Notes under the pieces: generated by a model
Databases searched by the model: none
Told to the model about the DNA's origin: nothing
The model's input: only the letters and a program-made list of their open reading frames with translations
Shown here: positions 33,701 through 47,818 of the stretch, in pieces
Layout of the letters: every line of letters starts with the position of its first letter
Position numbering within the stretch: position 1 is the first letter of the stretch
From: Druceiella hillmani
Taxonomy: Eukaryota; Arthropoda; Insecta; Lepidoptera; Hepialidae
DNA length: 64,000 nt
NCBI GenBank assembly: GCA_039881145.1
Contig: JAYKKI010000029.1
Span: 23,620,001-23,684,000 of the forward strand
Reading direction: 5' to 3'
Program-made: the position numbers and the translations under genes

Positions 33701-34000
33701 ATATTTTAATTTTTGTTACATATATTTAAACTTAAGGCACAGTTTATTAGTGTTTTATTCTTGATTGTAATAAATTATATTTTAATAAAAACTTACTTCA
33801 CACACATTGTCAGTCACTGTTATGAACTTATAGCACTTCTACAATTTATTTCAAATTTTGTTATTTTTTCTTTAATTGTGTTGTATAGCTCCTCGAAGAT
33901 ATTTGTAATATTTTAAAGAAAACAAAATATATCTTCATTAACTCCTTTGCGCCGTCTATCAATGCAATAAAATCAAAACAAAACGAAAAACAACGCAAAC
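30721..34000. other. Unannotated stretch with a GC-rich patch at 33170-33410
   Basis: Mostly AT-rich. Three imperfect 30-34 bp units beginning GTGCAT lie at 32649, 32679 and 32713. About 33170-33410 is markedly GC- and CpG-rich (GATCGGCGACGG, CGACGTCGCACTCGG, CAGCACGACGCCGACC) and has short ORFs on both strands, but I recognise no protein or terminus. It might be an inserted element or a host exon or promoter. Confidence 0.45.
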
Positions 34001-37000
34001 AAAAAGGCAACTTCCTCCACATGTAAATCGCGTGATAAAAATAAAATCTCGACTTCTCGCGATACGCAGATGACTTATCGCCAGACTAATCTACTCTTAA
34101 ATGCTTGATTTTGCTTACCCTATACATTTCGAAACACCGTAGCGAGGCGGATGTCATAGATTCTGATCTTGTTTATTCGCAATAAGACAATCTAACTAAC
34201 ACAAGTAATAGTATACTGATCGCAATTACAGTTTGATAATAAATGAAAATTTAAAACAAATTTTCTTTCGCGGTTTGTGTAACTAGTCATCAATCTCTTG
34301 AATTAAAAGAGCTTGGTGAGTTAAACAATTTGAGGAAAAAATCGAGAAGATATTTTCATTTGATCAAAAGGTGTGCGCCGAAGAAATTAGTAGCAGCGGC
34401 TATTATGTAAATGTATCGACGCCCTTATATTTAGTTCGAATTTAACTACGCGAGAAGTGCGTCACTATAGCACAAAAGAAAGAAAAATAACAGAATTGCA
34501 ATAGAAGAAAGAGTAAACAGGGTGCGAAATAAAAAAAACTGTTATTGTGATGCAAGATTCTTGTACGAGTAAATTATTGGAAACAAAGATACTTACCTCA
34601 AGTTTTTTTTATTGTGGGCGGACGTTGTCACGTCACAAACATCCGTGGCCGTGTATACAACTCGACTCGAAAATTAGCTATGTCCTATAAATTTATATAA
34701 ACTTACAATACGGTAAAAATTACAGTTCAGTGATGGGCATGTTTTCGTAAGTTTAATGTTGTATAGAAATCAGAAATTTCATGAAGTGAGGATTTTTTAA
34801 ATTGTTTATTCATCTTTTTAAAATAAACATTTTGTAATATTGATGTTTGATAAACTTTAACTTACGAATTTAAGAAAAAGGTAGCCTTTAATTGTACAAC
34901 GAACAAAAATTGTTGTTTCATATTTTTCTGGTCTTTATAAGCACTGTGTGAAGGGCTGGTAAACGTATCTAATTTCATAAGTCCAGGTTAGAAATAAAAG
35001 CTATGGTAAAAACAAACGAGAATACATCCGTTCGGTATATTCTGCTTCTTATTTCTTGAAGTAAAAAACCTTTCAAATAATTATTTTTTTACAGAATAGA
35101 TACCACCCATTATCGTTATCCCATTATCGTTATCGGATTATCCATTATCGTTACAGTTTTTCTCCTATTCTTTAACAAAATCTTTAGTATTTCCACACGT
35201 AATTTGCATACGTTATAGTACACGCAAAAGTTCTGGACCTAAATTAAAAAAACGGGACAACTAACAAACCGTTGTAAATCGAGACATTACGAAAAATACA
35301 ATATTGAATAATTAATATATAAGTAGATGTAAACGCCTAATATATAATGTAAAGTAAATCGAATTAGAAAATAGGTATAGATTAAAATAGGATCTTTTTT
35401 AAATGAGAAATTTACATTAGGGTATTGATGGACACGTCGTGGAATGCTTAAAAAAGCGAACGCCCCGCGGAATACGGTAGATCTGGCAACACATACTTTT
35501 CAATTTGGTTTTCCACTCGCTTTTAATGAAATATATTGAGAATTTCAAAGCATGTTTTTATTTAAACCGAACAAAAAAATTAAAGTAAACGTCATTAAAC
35601 TACCTTTAATGACTTCTTTTCACGATGGGCCATCATGCCATATCAAAATTCATCGCCATTTTAAATAATTGCTACCATATCTACACACGATAGCGTGTTG
35701 TGTGGTGGCGGTATCGTGTTGCAAGTAGATGAAAATGGACTTGGCTACTACTACGTTTGTGACTATTAGTATTTTTTTAATTAGTTAATTATTATTCTTT
35801 AAACTTTCCACAATGAAAATGGTTGCTATGAACAAATAGCGGATGTTAAGCATTCATCGTAACAACACAAGGTAAAAGTACTTTACTTTTTACTTATACA
35901 GGTTACTGTTTGGTCAAAATCTATTTAGGTACTTAAAATAGATTTATTTTGATCCACATTGCGGATTTCGGCGGATTTTTGCGGAAATTTATTTTGATCC
36001 ACATTGATATTTTGATTCACATTTGATGCCACAAAGCGAAGTTGTCAATTGCTTTTGCGATGTTATTTTATTATAACATGTTTTATCAGTATTCTTGTGC
36101 ATTTTTCAAAACCAGCAGTATTTTCTCTGTTTGTGTTTTTTTCATGACAGATCAACTTTCTGAGCTTTTTTTGAAGCCATGTGGAAAATCTCTGACTTCG
36201 TTTAGAAGCCTAAAAATAATTCTGAGTATCTTGTAAAAAAATCCCTAACGATTGTTAAACAAGACATGTTGAACGAAATCTAATCTCGAAAAAATACGAT
36301 TTGCTATGTTAAGATTTAAGAAATGAAAGACGTTATTTTATTTGTTCAAAATTTGAAGTCAAATTTTATAGAAAATAATTCTTGAGGTACGTGCTACGTG
36401 CAACAAAGTTCGAAAACAATTGTATTAAGGTGATACAAATGCATTAAATTAGAAATCGGAAAAGGAAATATTTTTAATAAAAAATAAATTTCCCCCATTT
36501 ATAATATCTCTTAATTTGGTGTTTCTTTTCACTACTACAAGTTTTTTTTATTCAATTATTAATTTGCCTACTTGACGTCCAGACGTAACAAACGACAATA
36601 ACGCACTGAACGATGGGCCAGCGTGTGGGCACGCGTCGGTCACTATCCGCCATATCCTCTGATGCATATAAAAAAACGACACTGAGGCCGTCGGCGGCCA
36701 TGATCACCAATCAAGCGCCACCTAAACAATCGCATCTTCTACATGCCATGGTCCGGCATGATAACCTATCCTAAAGAGGGGCCATAATGTTTCATTCAAC
36801 CGTTCGATTAAAATGTAGGGTAAAGTTGCCGAAAGTGGGTATACTTCTTATTTTTCGTTCATCTATTAAAATAAAAGAGGTACATTCATATTTAATAAAA
36901 ATATGAGAAATAATCTGCTATATACTGCTAGTCAGGTCCAATGAGTTGGATAGTCTATAGTGGACTAACTCTGTCTATGGATACTCTGTTAGATAAAGAA

Positions 37001-37866
37001 AATGAAAATTCTTGTTTCGCCTTAGTTTGAAGTAATAAATTATTAAATACAAATTGTTCTTCGATAAAAATATAAAATCTTAATTCCAATAATAAACTTT
37101 AAAGAAAAGAAAACAAAAGTTCGTTATGCTGTCATTTTAATTAAATTTATAATAATAACTTTTTATTGTTAAAATAATACTGCAAATTGGTCTTAATTTA
37201 AAATGACATTGAAATATCTTTGGCAAAACTCAAATAAAAAATAAAACAAGGTATTATTAATAAATATTCAGACCAGACACATCAATAGAAAAACAATAAT
37301 AAGATTATTATCTTGATGTATTTATTCCCACTCAGTGTTAGCTTTCATAGGATACATCGTCTTCTTAGACAGCTAAAGATCAGGAACTGAAAGATAAGGA
37401 TGCTGGCTGACTACTGAAACATAAGGACGCTGGGTACATATAGTTTGCCAACATTTTTCTTTCTTAAGAATTTTACATAACGCTCAATATCTTCATATCT
37501 ATTTTATTTAAGTTTGCCGACGTAGTAAACTTTCTCGTTTTTGTGACCAACTCCACTTTAACGTAGTTTTCTACCCTCGGTTGTACCCAGGTAAAGGAAT
37601 AGTATTAACATGTTCCTTAGTAATGACTGTGACTTCGGATCCGATTTATCACTTAAATCATTATTGTCATCTTAATGAAAATCTATTAATTTATTTTCAT
37701 AGTATGAAACACTCTGCAGAATTTTCTTTATTACTTTATTTAATTACAATCCTGCAAATTTTTTCATAAATTATTTTATTTTTCTCAGGTTCGTTGTGAT
37801 CTACGGTAGGTTCAATAACTTTTACTTCAGGTCCATATAGTGAAAGCGAAATGCTGTTTGTCAAAC
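34001..37866. other. Unannotated stretch with small repeats
   Basis: CCATTATCGTTATC-like units occur three times at about 35107-35150. TTTATTTTGATCCACATTG occurs twice (near 35943 and 35989). About 36590-36790 is GC-richer, with short fold-backs such as CATGCC-n7-GGCATG, and no recognised ORF. Otherwise it is AT-rich and featureless. Confidence 0.5.
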
Positions 37867-39560
37867 TTACTTTTTTGTTGAAATCTGTTGATTTTTTCTA
37901 CTACTGCTGACAGTGGATCGGATTGGTTCCTCTACTGCTGATGATGATGATTGAAAACAATGAAGATTTTGCTGTAGAATATTCTCAGAATCTGGTTTCT
38001 CCGAGTACATGGTATTCCAAAGCTCTTCGTGTAAATTGCTCGATAATTGGTTGACTACGGGGACCAATCGATTACTTTACTTGGCATGGAAACGTCTTCC
38101 GCGAAGGTATTTCCATTAAGAGAAAATGTTTACTTCAACCTAGCATTATCCCAGATTTTAATCGTGATCCGCTATTTACCTCAAGAGATTTAGCCGAAGT
38201 ACTGGTTTTCATACGAAACAACTGCCATCTGACCTTCAAAAACCATAGGAGAAATTAGATCCTTCTTAGGCTAGATGTCTACCAACTATTATCTAATGAC
38301 AACATATAAGACCAAAGGTTTAATGTGTTGTCTTTCATTGACAATAGCTTGTTAATTTTTATATAGGAAACCTAAAACCGGACACCCGTAACCTTCTTCA
38401 CTACAAGAAACTTCACGAAAGCTATGCACTGATATGAAAGAACTAAAATAATGAGCGCTTGATGTTTCTTTTCCGCAAACAAGATACGTCTGACCATAAG
38501 ATGACGTTAATTCTATATTTTCTGTTCCCAGCACTTCAATATTACCCTACACTTTAATATTACCAGGCATTTCAGTATTATCAGACACTTCAATTTACCC
38601 TTCGCAATATTATCAAATTTAATTGACATATTCTAAAAATTATCAGCAATAGATACATTAATAATTGTTTCGTTGTCTTGCGGCATTACATTAACATTTT
38701 CTCTATTCCCTTCTCTAGGAACCCCTTTCTGAGTCATTTTGTTCAAGTCTTCCTCTGATTGGATATATGCAATAACACTATCAGGAATATTATACCTTTG
38801 AGTATTGTTTTCGGGTCAGAACCAAATAATGGTAAGGAGATCTGTCAATGATTCGATGGTAAGAAGAGTTTTATAGTATTGGACAAAATAAGAACCTACA
38901 GACAATTTACTAGATTTATTATCTAGCATCCAACAACACAACATATTTTTTATATCTTGGTTAGATCTTTCAACACTGCTTTGCGTTTGAGGATGTCATA
39001 GACTACCATAAATAATTTTAGATTCCGGCCACATCATTACTTTTTTTTTATGATGTTCACAGTAAATTATCTTCTATTATCACTTTATAATATACAAGGA
39101 ACGCCAAACTCCAAGAATATTTGCATATGTAGCTCTCTTCGTTTTTAGTGGTCTCAAGTGTAAGGATGTTGACGCAAAATTTTGATAATTCATAACCCAT
39201 TTATATTCTCCATCTGGAGCTGACTATAGGGCCACTAAATATACTTGTCCTCATACATTGATATCTTCTGAAATTATGGATTGTGTTACTATATATTTTT
39301 TTGGCATTGAACGTTTCATTTCACATACGAAGCATAAGTCAACAAATAAGTAGCTCAATGGTCTTTTTTTGGAATGTAGAATCTTCGCATATTTCTCACT
39401 TTCAATAATTATACAAATAGTAAGATCGCCAATGCATTTCTTCTTAATATTAAGGACACCTCATCCGCAATTTCCATAACATCATATTTTGAAAGCCAAT
39501 AATATTCATCGACTTTCTTTTGCAGGATCACCCTACTTTCCTTTATTTGTTGTATGACTT
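37867..39560 (-). pseudogene. Retroviral-type integrase ORF (KRBA2/Ginger-like), decayed
   Basis: Reading right to left: an N-terminal part (KKVDEYYWLSKYDVMEIADE near 39520), a linker zinc-finger-like patch, then the integrase core. Core blocks are APDGEYKWVMNYQNF (near 39225), LRPLKTKRA (near 39150), FGVPCIL (near 39100), SDNRR (near 39078) and GSL-HPQTQSSVERSNQDIK (38960-39010), closing with NMLCCWMLDNKSSKLSVGSY (near 38930). The second Asp (SDN) and the catalytic Glu (SVER) remain. At the expected first Asp the codons read VYLVAL, where I would expect VDLVDM, so the triad is broken. Downstream lie EEDLNKMTQKGVPREGN and a C-terminal Cys/His patch (CGKETSSAHYF, then SEEGYGCPVLGF at 38352-38534). 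Between them, 24-bp repeats encode ILKC-type units. Stops and shifts throughout. Confidence 0.75.
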
Positions 39561-39990
39561 AAAAATGAAAATTAGATTATTTAAGTATCCATGAAATAGA
39601 TAAACAAAACATTCTCTACCTAGCTTAGGTTTAGACCTATAGACCTATATTATATCTATATGATAGGTAACAGAGAACGAATATAATATTATTATGAGTT
39701 AAGTGTTAATAAAGCTGTGAATGCATCCCGAATTCCATGGATTCTTGACGTTGCGGTCGGTTTTTGCGTGACTTACAATACTGTTTCATAACGTTTGTAT
39801 CATTTATATGTATCATTTTATTGTATCGTTTGTAACATATATCAGCTTTGTATCATAACGTTTCACTGCACTGTCTTCCTCATTTATCGCATTATTATTC
39901 ACTTTTAAACAAGACAATCGGTATTGTGAATAATGTAACTAGTTTACTGTATGCTAATACTATGTTTGACAATGTCATGAAATAGCCACG
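39561..39990. other. Unannotated stretch
   Basis: AT-rich. A short run of TATCATTT/TGTATC-like units at about 39790-39860 is the only visible structure. Confidence 0.5.
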
Positions 39991-40047
39991 TGTTAAGTTG
40001 TTCATATCACCAAATGAAGATCATTTGGTGATATGAACAACTTAACA
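39991..40047. repeat. Perfect hairpin, 27-bp arms, 3-nt loop
   Basis: Positions 39991-40017 (TGTTAAGTTGTTCATATCAC...) are the exact reverse complement of 40021-40047, with loop AGA. It is one of the longest perfect stems in the window. The loop is too short for a typical animal pre-miRNA. Confidence 0.95.
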
Positions 40048-43000
40048 TAAATATTCATTGATTTGGTCAAGATATATCTTCATATGGTTAAGAAACAGTG
40101 TAATATTTTATGAACTGCTACCATTCCACGAAATGGTTGGCTACTTTATGATATGATCAATTCTATGATATATATGGCCACGACATACAAACTGTTTTGG
40201 TCAAATTTAATATTTCTATCGATTTATAGGCAAGATTTTTTCTTAAGCAATTCGTATAAAGTATCAAATACGATATTATTTCTGTAGGGCTATCTGAGTT
40301 TATCCATCCAGAAACTGCTGCCAGGAAGGAGAGAAGGAGGGAGGATATCTAGAAAGGGAGTTTTTAAAAAAATAACATATTCCCATTTTCATGATACAGT
40401 TACTTTAATATTTCCTTTTTTTCTTAGAAAAATAGGTATCACAAAGACAAATTAACACGTGTAATGACCGTGCACTTTTTAAAATTATCTTTATAATTTT
40501 CTCAACTGTTTTGAAAAATATAAACAATTACATAACTATCTGTAGTAATCATTTAGCAATATTTTATTTCCTCAAACAACTTATTGCACACGTGTCTCAC
40601 AAAAAATCACAATAAATAACATTAAAACTATACCTCAAATTATGGCCACTGTTTTAAAAAATAACAATATTAATTTACCGTTTATTAAATTCGAATTCAT
40701 TAATTATGATTACGATGATATCAATTGCTATATTTAGGTTAGTTAATAAAAAAATTATTATTTAAGAGTAATTGTTCAATACTTGATAGTGTAAGAATTG
40801 TGTTACCTGTACTGTTTAAATGATTTCTATATAAACTAATAGTATTAAGAATGAATTTTAACGGAATATTACAAGACCGTAACAAAGTATCAAAGAATTT
40901 TTAAAATTGGACAGATGCCAAAAAGTCCAAAGTTCGCATTCATGCTTTGAACAAAATTATTTCTGTTGGCTCCACACAGCAAAAAAGTATAATCTGCACA
41001 GAACAAAGTGCATGCAAGTCAACAAATTCAGTAGTACGACGATGACCTATCGTCATTGCACTTTAGTGTATTATTATTACACTGGCATGCTTGACGATAG
41101 AATAATATTAACGTATGCCGGTATTTAATCAAGTATTTTCGCTACATAGATTATAATAAATATTAAAGATGAAACTCTGGCAAAATGGTTTAAAATAAAA
41201 GTATTCCGTAAAATGTATCATTAATATGCCAAAATTAATGAAATAGCTAGCACGCAATGCAAGCGTGATCACTATACTTAGTAGTTATACGCATGGATAT
41301 GTTGTCTGGTTTGTAATTAGACTTTGTACACATTTGCTACTTTTATAAGGTTTAATAAGGCGTAACATAACTGAAAGTTTATTGCATAAATAATTATTTT
41401 TACATGACTTATAGATTAGTTTTAATAACATCATTTTGATCAGTAAACGAAATTTAATATATCTTTAAATGCCATATTAGGATTCGATACATATTTTATT
41501 GGGTTATTAGAAAATTCTGAAGTTGAGACGCTGATAAGAATCATTTATGTGACAAGTTAGTACCAAATATGTCAATTAAAAAGTTTTTCTTTCAGAACAA
41601 TTGTGACATAATTTTTACAAGTATAAAAATTACAGTATATATCATAATTAAAAATCGTGCGATAAAACAATAAGGTACTTAAGTAAAAATGTTATCTGTA
41701 TATAAATATTTGTCGTTTATAAATTTAGTACTTACATTGTTGATTTCAATTCGCAATTGTTAACTTTAAAATCAAATTACATGAATGATTATATTATTAC
41801 AATGAATAGCTTCAGTGATGTTAGTACCTAGTAGTAATTTTAATTTCGTGACATTAGCTTCATTTAATAACTATTTTCATTTATCTATAGAACTTAATAT
41901 TTCATCAGAAAAATTATAGTTATGGGATTTTATTTTTAATGAAGAACTGTAGAAATATAAATAGTTTGTTTTCGCCTTTCGCCGGCAACGAAATAATTAT
42001 CTCAACTATCACGTGTGTTCGTACCTTTATTCATGACAAGTACAGAAAGAGAGGGCATTATTATGTTAACTTCCGTGCTTGTAGTTCGCCGCTGCCCGCT
42101 AGTCACTTAGTAGACATTCGTTGTTGCGTCTCTTCCTATAGGAGTACCTATATACCTGTATAATGCAGTAAAACATCCAAAGGTTTTTACAAATGGTCAC
42201 ATCGTAGGCGACCGATTAAAAAAAATATTTATATTTCATTCAGTTCTCTCTCGCGAGGTAGTGATGTCAAAGTCGGTTTAAATCATATATTGTAATTTTT
42301 TAAATCTCGAAATAAATAATGTGTTGCTTATAGTTGTGTAAAACGATATTAAAATATACCAATATTTCCAAGGAATATAGCATATTGAGGTAAGCTGTTT
42401 CATTCATTATTATATAGAAAAATATCATTTATATTTCGCTCAAGAAATCTGAAGATAACAAGATTGAAATAATGTAATAATTTGTTATCCGCATTAATAA
42501 GAGTTTGTTTTAATATGGTACAAAGGTTCATATGGTACATTCGTATATTACAAAGGTTTTAATACGGGTGTTCTAAACGGTGCAATACGTAAATAAATAT
42601 TTATGTTAGTATTTACATGTATACATAAGGAGCAAGTTTTACCTATAAATGTCACCAGAAAGTTTCACGTGAACGTCTCGTGTGTTAGTTCGCACCAGTT
42701 TTTTTGAAGTCAGTGAGTCGTTGCTCCTTGGAAGTAAAATAGAATCACTGTCGAAAATAAGATTTATAGTTTTTGCAGGCAGCAAACGCAACAAGAATTT
42801 TAATTTATTCAATGATTTTGATATACTAAATTAAATAACTCTAACATGGAACAAGCATTAAATCTAGCTTTATTTAAATTATAAAAATAAGGGTTACTGT
42901 TTTTGTGCGTTTTGACCATTTTGCCATATTTTCATACCACGGTAAAATGAAGCTTTGTTCTGCACCTAATTTAATAAATAATATGAACTTTTGTCTCAAC

Positions 43001-46000
43001 CATCCTAAGCGTATAATTTTTATTTTTAGGTTTTTACTCGTTATGACAAATTTTTCAATTGAAGTTTTTTAAGGTACCCTATATTTTTCTTTGATTTATT
43101 GTGAAATAGATATATATACTTTAATTTTTGTAATTCACTTTATAGATATTTTTATTGAATATGATATGTGAATTTTTTTACCCAAATAATTTTTTATGCT
43201 AAATGGTACAATGTATTTTATTTAATGATTGTTTTTGTTAAAATATTTTGAAACCTATGCTAATTAACTTAATTTTAAGAGTAAGACCATTTTAATGGAC
43301 TATTCTTTATTGAGGACATCTAGAGATCCAGAATTATATTTGAATTTTTATATCTCAAAAATTAAAAATATGCTATTATTGTTTATTCCAAAAAACATTA
43401 TTTTTCATTGAACTTTGAAGATTGTCTACTGTCTACTGTCTATTGATGAAACACAATTTGTTTGAAAAATTGTATTTAGATTAGAATATAATTGAAACAT
43501 CGTGATTCATTTTATATTTTACTAATAACTTTCAAAATATGTGATGTTAAGTCCAGCTCAAAGCTTTCGATATGTCTATCTTATCTTTGAAAATATGATT
43601 TTTGTATTGAAATGTAATCTTTTCTACAAATTTAAAAAATACCATTTACATAATAAATACGGAGCTCATTAAAATACGTTAGTACCATATAATTAATAAT
43701 ATTTTTCATAAGTATGATACTGGTTAGCTTCCAGACAAAGTACTTCAATTGTTTTTACCCATACTACTTTTTACTGATGATAAATATTAAAAAGAATAGT
43801 GCTTAATTAAACTAATATTTTTTTTAAAACTATTCTGCTATGAACTTTAAAATATGACTTAAACAAGAGAAGACAAGTCATTACCGTAAATAAATTTTAA
43901 TTATTAATAAACATTGAGGTACGAACATGCTCCTTCCCAATAGAAACCACATATTAGTCCAAACGTAAAGAAACCGTGCAATCCATCATAGCAGGGATGA
44001 AACCAGACACGGGAGGGGGATGCTAAATCACTTATGATCACTCTAAGAGATATATATAATGATGTAATATCAATCCACAATATTTTACCTAATACAACAT
44101 TCAATTTTATCAAATTGTATTATTTATTAGCTCCCGCCCCCACCCTATATGAACATAGGTAGGCTTTAAATTCTTTGAATCAACGATTGTTTATATTACT
44201 ATATCAATATCTCCTAAAGTATACATTCAATCCACATATTCTAAGAGACAAATTACATTTGCATTAGTCAAATAATTATATTCAACCAGTCGCCTTGCCC
44301 GTTCGCTTGTGTTATTTTTGTATTAAATTGAATTATTTTTGTATTAAAAACATGCTAGTGATTTGTGCATTAAAATAAGTGATATTGAATATAATTGATT
44401 TTAAATAGTTGTGACGGTTTATTTGTTTACACAGTATGTGTAATCGTGAAGCTTGTAAATGTGGCAATTAAAAAAACTATTTGGGTTGTTTGGGTCAATT
44501 AATATAACATTAAATTGAAATAAAATATAACAATACAAAAAAATTAACTTAACTCAAAATATATGGTATTTCAGTAATCGAAGTATCAGTTATAAGACGA
44601 GAGCAACGTGGAAATGTCTTAAATTGTACAGCTGTCACATACCAACCAATTAGCAGCCTCACTAACATTTTAAATCATTTGACATGTTCCCCGACCATCA
44701 TATTTGTGGCCAGATTGCATTTTGCCCAAATCGTACTTGTACCCAAATCATTACAAAAGAGATAAATATGAATATATTTACGAAAGTAAGAAGAAGTAAT
44801 TTCTCGAGTTTTATTATTTTTCCGAGTACGATTTGTATAATTCATCAATGAGCATTGGGACATTTTTTCAAAATTTTTTACGACAACAAGATAAAATTGG
44901 TATATTTCTTCTTACATATAGTATCTATTTAATTTAATAAAATATTTGAGGTCTTTTTATAGAACTGGGAATTAATCAAAGTGTTATCACTAACACAGAT
45001 AATACATGTCTGGAAGCGATTGTAGATACCTGCTGCTATTATGAAACACTGATAATAAAAACCATGGTATGCTAGTGTACATAGTGGTTCATAGTATAAT
45101 ATCTTTATGAGAATTATGCTATGTATTTGAAAGATATTGTAATGGAAATGACGGTGAAAATTAGGTTTTGGGAATAGATAAACGAACTTATAAGTACTAA
45201 AATAAAGTACTTCTTAAATATTTACAATGCACTGAAAATGTCTCTTTGTTTCCCACTTTCACCTTCTTGAATAATTGTAAACTTTTAGTTTTCATCGACA
45301 ACTGCTTGAAGTACATATGAAAAAATTTTTGTGATTAAAGAACTTTGATCCTAATCTAATAGGATTCTTTGTATGACAATGTTTTCCAATATAGTTTGTA
45401 GTACTGTAGTAGCACCCACATTGTTTGGAAACTGACATTGATGATAACATTCATCTGCAACATTTTGTAAGTCTTGCATAGTGTGTCAAGAAAAATGGAA
45501 AAATCTTAAGAATGAGTACCAAAAGAAATTCAAGATGATCCCATAATCATATCCAGGAGATCATGGTAATAAATACGATTTGACATGAAACCGCTCAAAG
45601 TAAGTCAAACATGAAAACTGCTGAATTAATTTGAATATAATGCCCAAGATAATTTGTGCCTAACATCATCTATTCTGTCATCAACAGTTTCTATAATTAT
45701 ATCTCCATTCTGGATCATTGTCGATCTGGATCATGATCCTATTCTGGATCATTGTCGTCAAACAGTTGAAAACGAAAACTACACACAAAACGTCAAATTA
45801 TTTATTTAATCCAAACAATACCAATATTTTTGTACTTTATTTATACTTCAACAATACCGACTTTATAATATAAATCAATGAATAACATTATACGCACAAG
45901 AATCATTAAAAGTTGAAATAAAATGAATTAAATTATTGTGACTAAGCTAAAACAAATAAAATTATTATCGTCATAAAAAGAATTAAACATTAGCAAAGAG

Positions 46001-46241
46001 AAATATTTTAAACATTTATATTATGTACGGGCGTAGCGAAAGAAGTTTTGTAATAAAGTATATTAAGAAAAATTTATAAAATGGGTAACGCCAACACCAA
46101 TAGAAATGAATAAAAGAGATAGGAAATTTACAAAAAGTATGTTCTAATAGGTAGCTCTATAAAATTTAAATAAAACAATTTGAAGTAAATAAATAAATTT
46201 ATTAGAAAAGAATTAAGAAAAAGTTATGGACTGAAAAGAAT
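40048..46241. other. Long unannotated AT-rich stretch
   Basis: About 6.2 kb with no recognisable gene, RNA or TE protein. A slightly GC-richer patch at 42000-42140 and a GC patch near 43980-44150 carry no identifiable ORF. ATTCTGGATCATTGTCG is repeated near 45704-45760. Nothing else is supported. Confidence 0.5.
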
Positions 46242-46283
46242 CTATATATATATATATTTATGTATATATATATATATATATAC

Positions 46284-46318
<35 letters not shown>

Positions 46319-46346
46319 CATACATACATACATATATATACATATA
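46242..46346. repeat. TA and TACA compound microsatellite
   Basis: TA runs (46242-46315) followed by a TACA run and further TATA. The overlapping ORF is a Tyr-Ile repeat artefact. Confidence 0.95.
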
Positions 46347-47443
46347 GTACCGAGTAACATTAGCCATATCATTGAATTTCTAAAATTCGCTTTAAACACT
46401 TCAGCCCCATACAAATATAACACGTTATATTATCCCAGCTATATGAGAAACGATTTGTAAATTGAATTTCATAAATAATGACAAATAGCCATTATCAAAA
46501 GAAACACTGTCACCAACAATATAATTTTCATAAAATCTATCTGTTTACATCGTTATAAAAATATAAATACTATCAGAAATGTTAAGCTGTTTAAATGCCG
46601 CCATTTTCACATGCTTTAGAAGATGTCACAAACTATGCCTAGCGTTTGTTTATTATCCATATTTTCCATATTTTCATTATGGTGTCCATATTTTCAGTAC
46701 TATTAGAAGTGCACCTGATAAAGTATTTTTTTCATGTCCCGAGAAACGCAAAAATACGAAGTTGTTTGCATTAGTGTGAAGATCCTTTTAATGTAAGTGT
46801 GTTTTATTTGGATAGCTAGAATGACTTCAGTTATTCATAAGTGAGTTTTGTATTGAATATCAATCAAACGAGCAGCAGATAACTGGTACATAAACTAATT
46901 TTCAAAAGTTTAAAACGACTTTCGTTTTTTGTTTTTACGTTGAGAAAAACTATATAACGTTGTCAAAATATATAAAAAGTGACTTGGCTGAAACATAATA
47001 AACTTGACTGAACGTAAATAACATTACACATAAATGAATAAAATACAGAGTATGCAGTCACGATTTTAAAAGGTCATAGGTTATGTTTACTGCTCTCTCT
47101 TACGAATGTATTTAGGCTTAAAAAAGTACATAATGTATGATTCTAAATGATGTATTAAAACAATTACCTTGCGGCAGGAATGTCAGCGGATGTAAAATTT
47201 GGATTTGAAGCAAAATATAATGTCATCATGAATGCAGCTATTCTTGGCAGATTATCCGATTGTGTTTTCACAAAACCACTTTCAGTTATTGTTCTAGATG
47301 ATTCTCAAACTCTCTAGGATGTTAAAAATGCACTAGTTATGTAAAATATTCCAAGAAAACCATTTTGCCTTATGAAATACAATTAATACTACACAAATGT
47401 CAACATACGAATCTGTTAACATAGTTTCTGATATCATGTTTCA
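46347..47443. other. Unannotated AT-rich stretch
   Basis: No recognised gene or repeat. The ORF at 46579-46779 lacks known motifs. Confidence 0.5.
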
Positions 47444-47505
47444 TTCTAACCAAAAGTGTGTTTCGACAAATTCAAATTGTCGAAACGCAACACTATTGGT
47501 TAGAA
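47444..47505. repeat. Imperfect hairpin, about 25-29 bp arms
   Basis: TTCTAACCAAAAGTGTGTTT... (47444-47468) pairs with 47477-47505 with a few mismatches and a 4-base length difference, across an 8-nt loop. The GTTTCGACAA end of the stem is perfect. Confidence 0.8.
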
Positions 47506-47769
47506 CACAATACTTTGGTTAAAATGATTTATTAATTTATGCAATTACAAAGAAATTAATGAAGAAACCAATGATTTCGGTACAATATCAGGTTGATAAA
47601 TAATAGGAAAAGAAAATATTTGAACCAAATTTAACTTACATGCATATACCATATTGCTGTTAAATAGTTAAGGATAGAAATTTTTCACATTTCCTTATAT
47701 TAGCATCATGTAATTCAGTCTGTATGAATATTATTTTCAAAGCTGCAGTAAATTGTCTCGCAATAGGAT

Positions 47770-47818
47770 TATTATTAAATCTGCAATGGCACCGAGTGCC
47801 ATTGCAGATTTAATAATA
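47770..47818. repeat. Perfect hairpin, 22-bp arms, 5-nt loop
   Basis: TATTATTAAATCTGCAATGG plus CA (47770-47791) is the exact reverse complement of 47797-47818, loop CCGAG. Confidence 0.95.
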
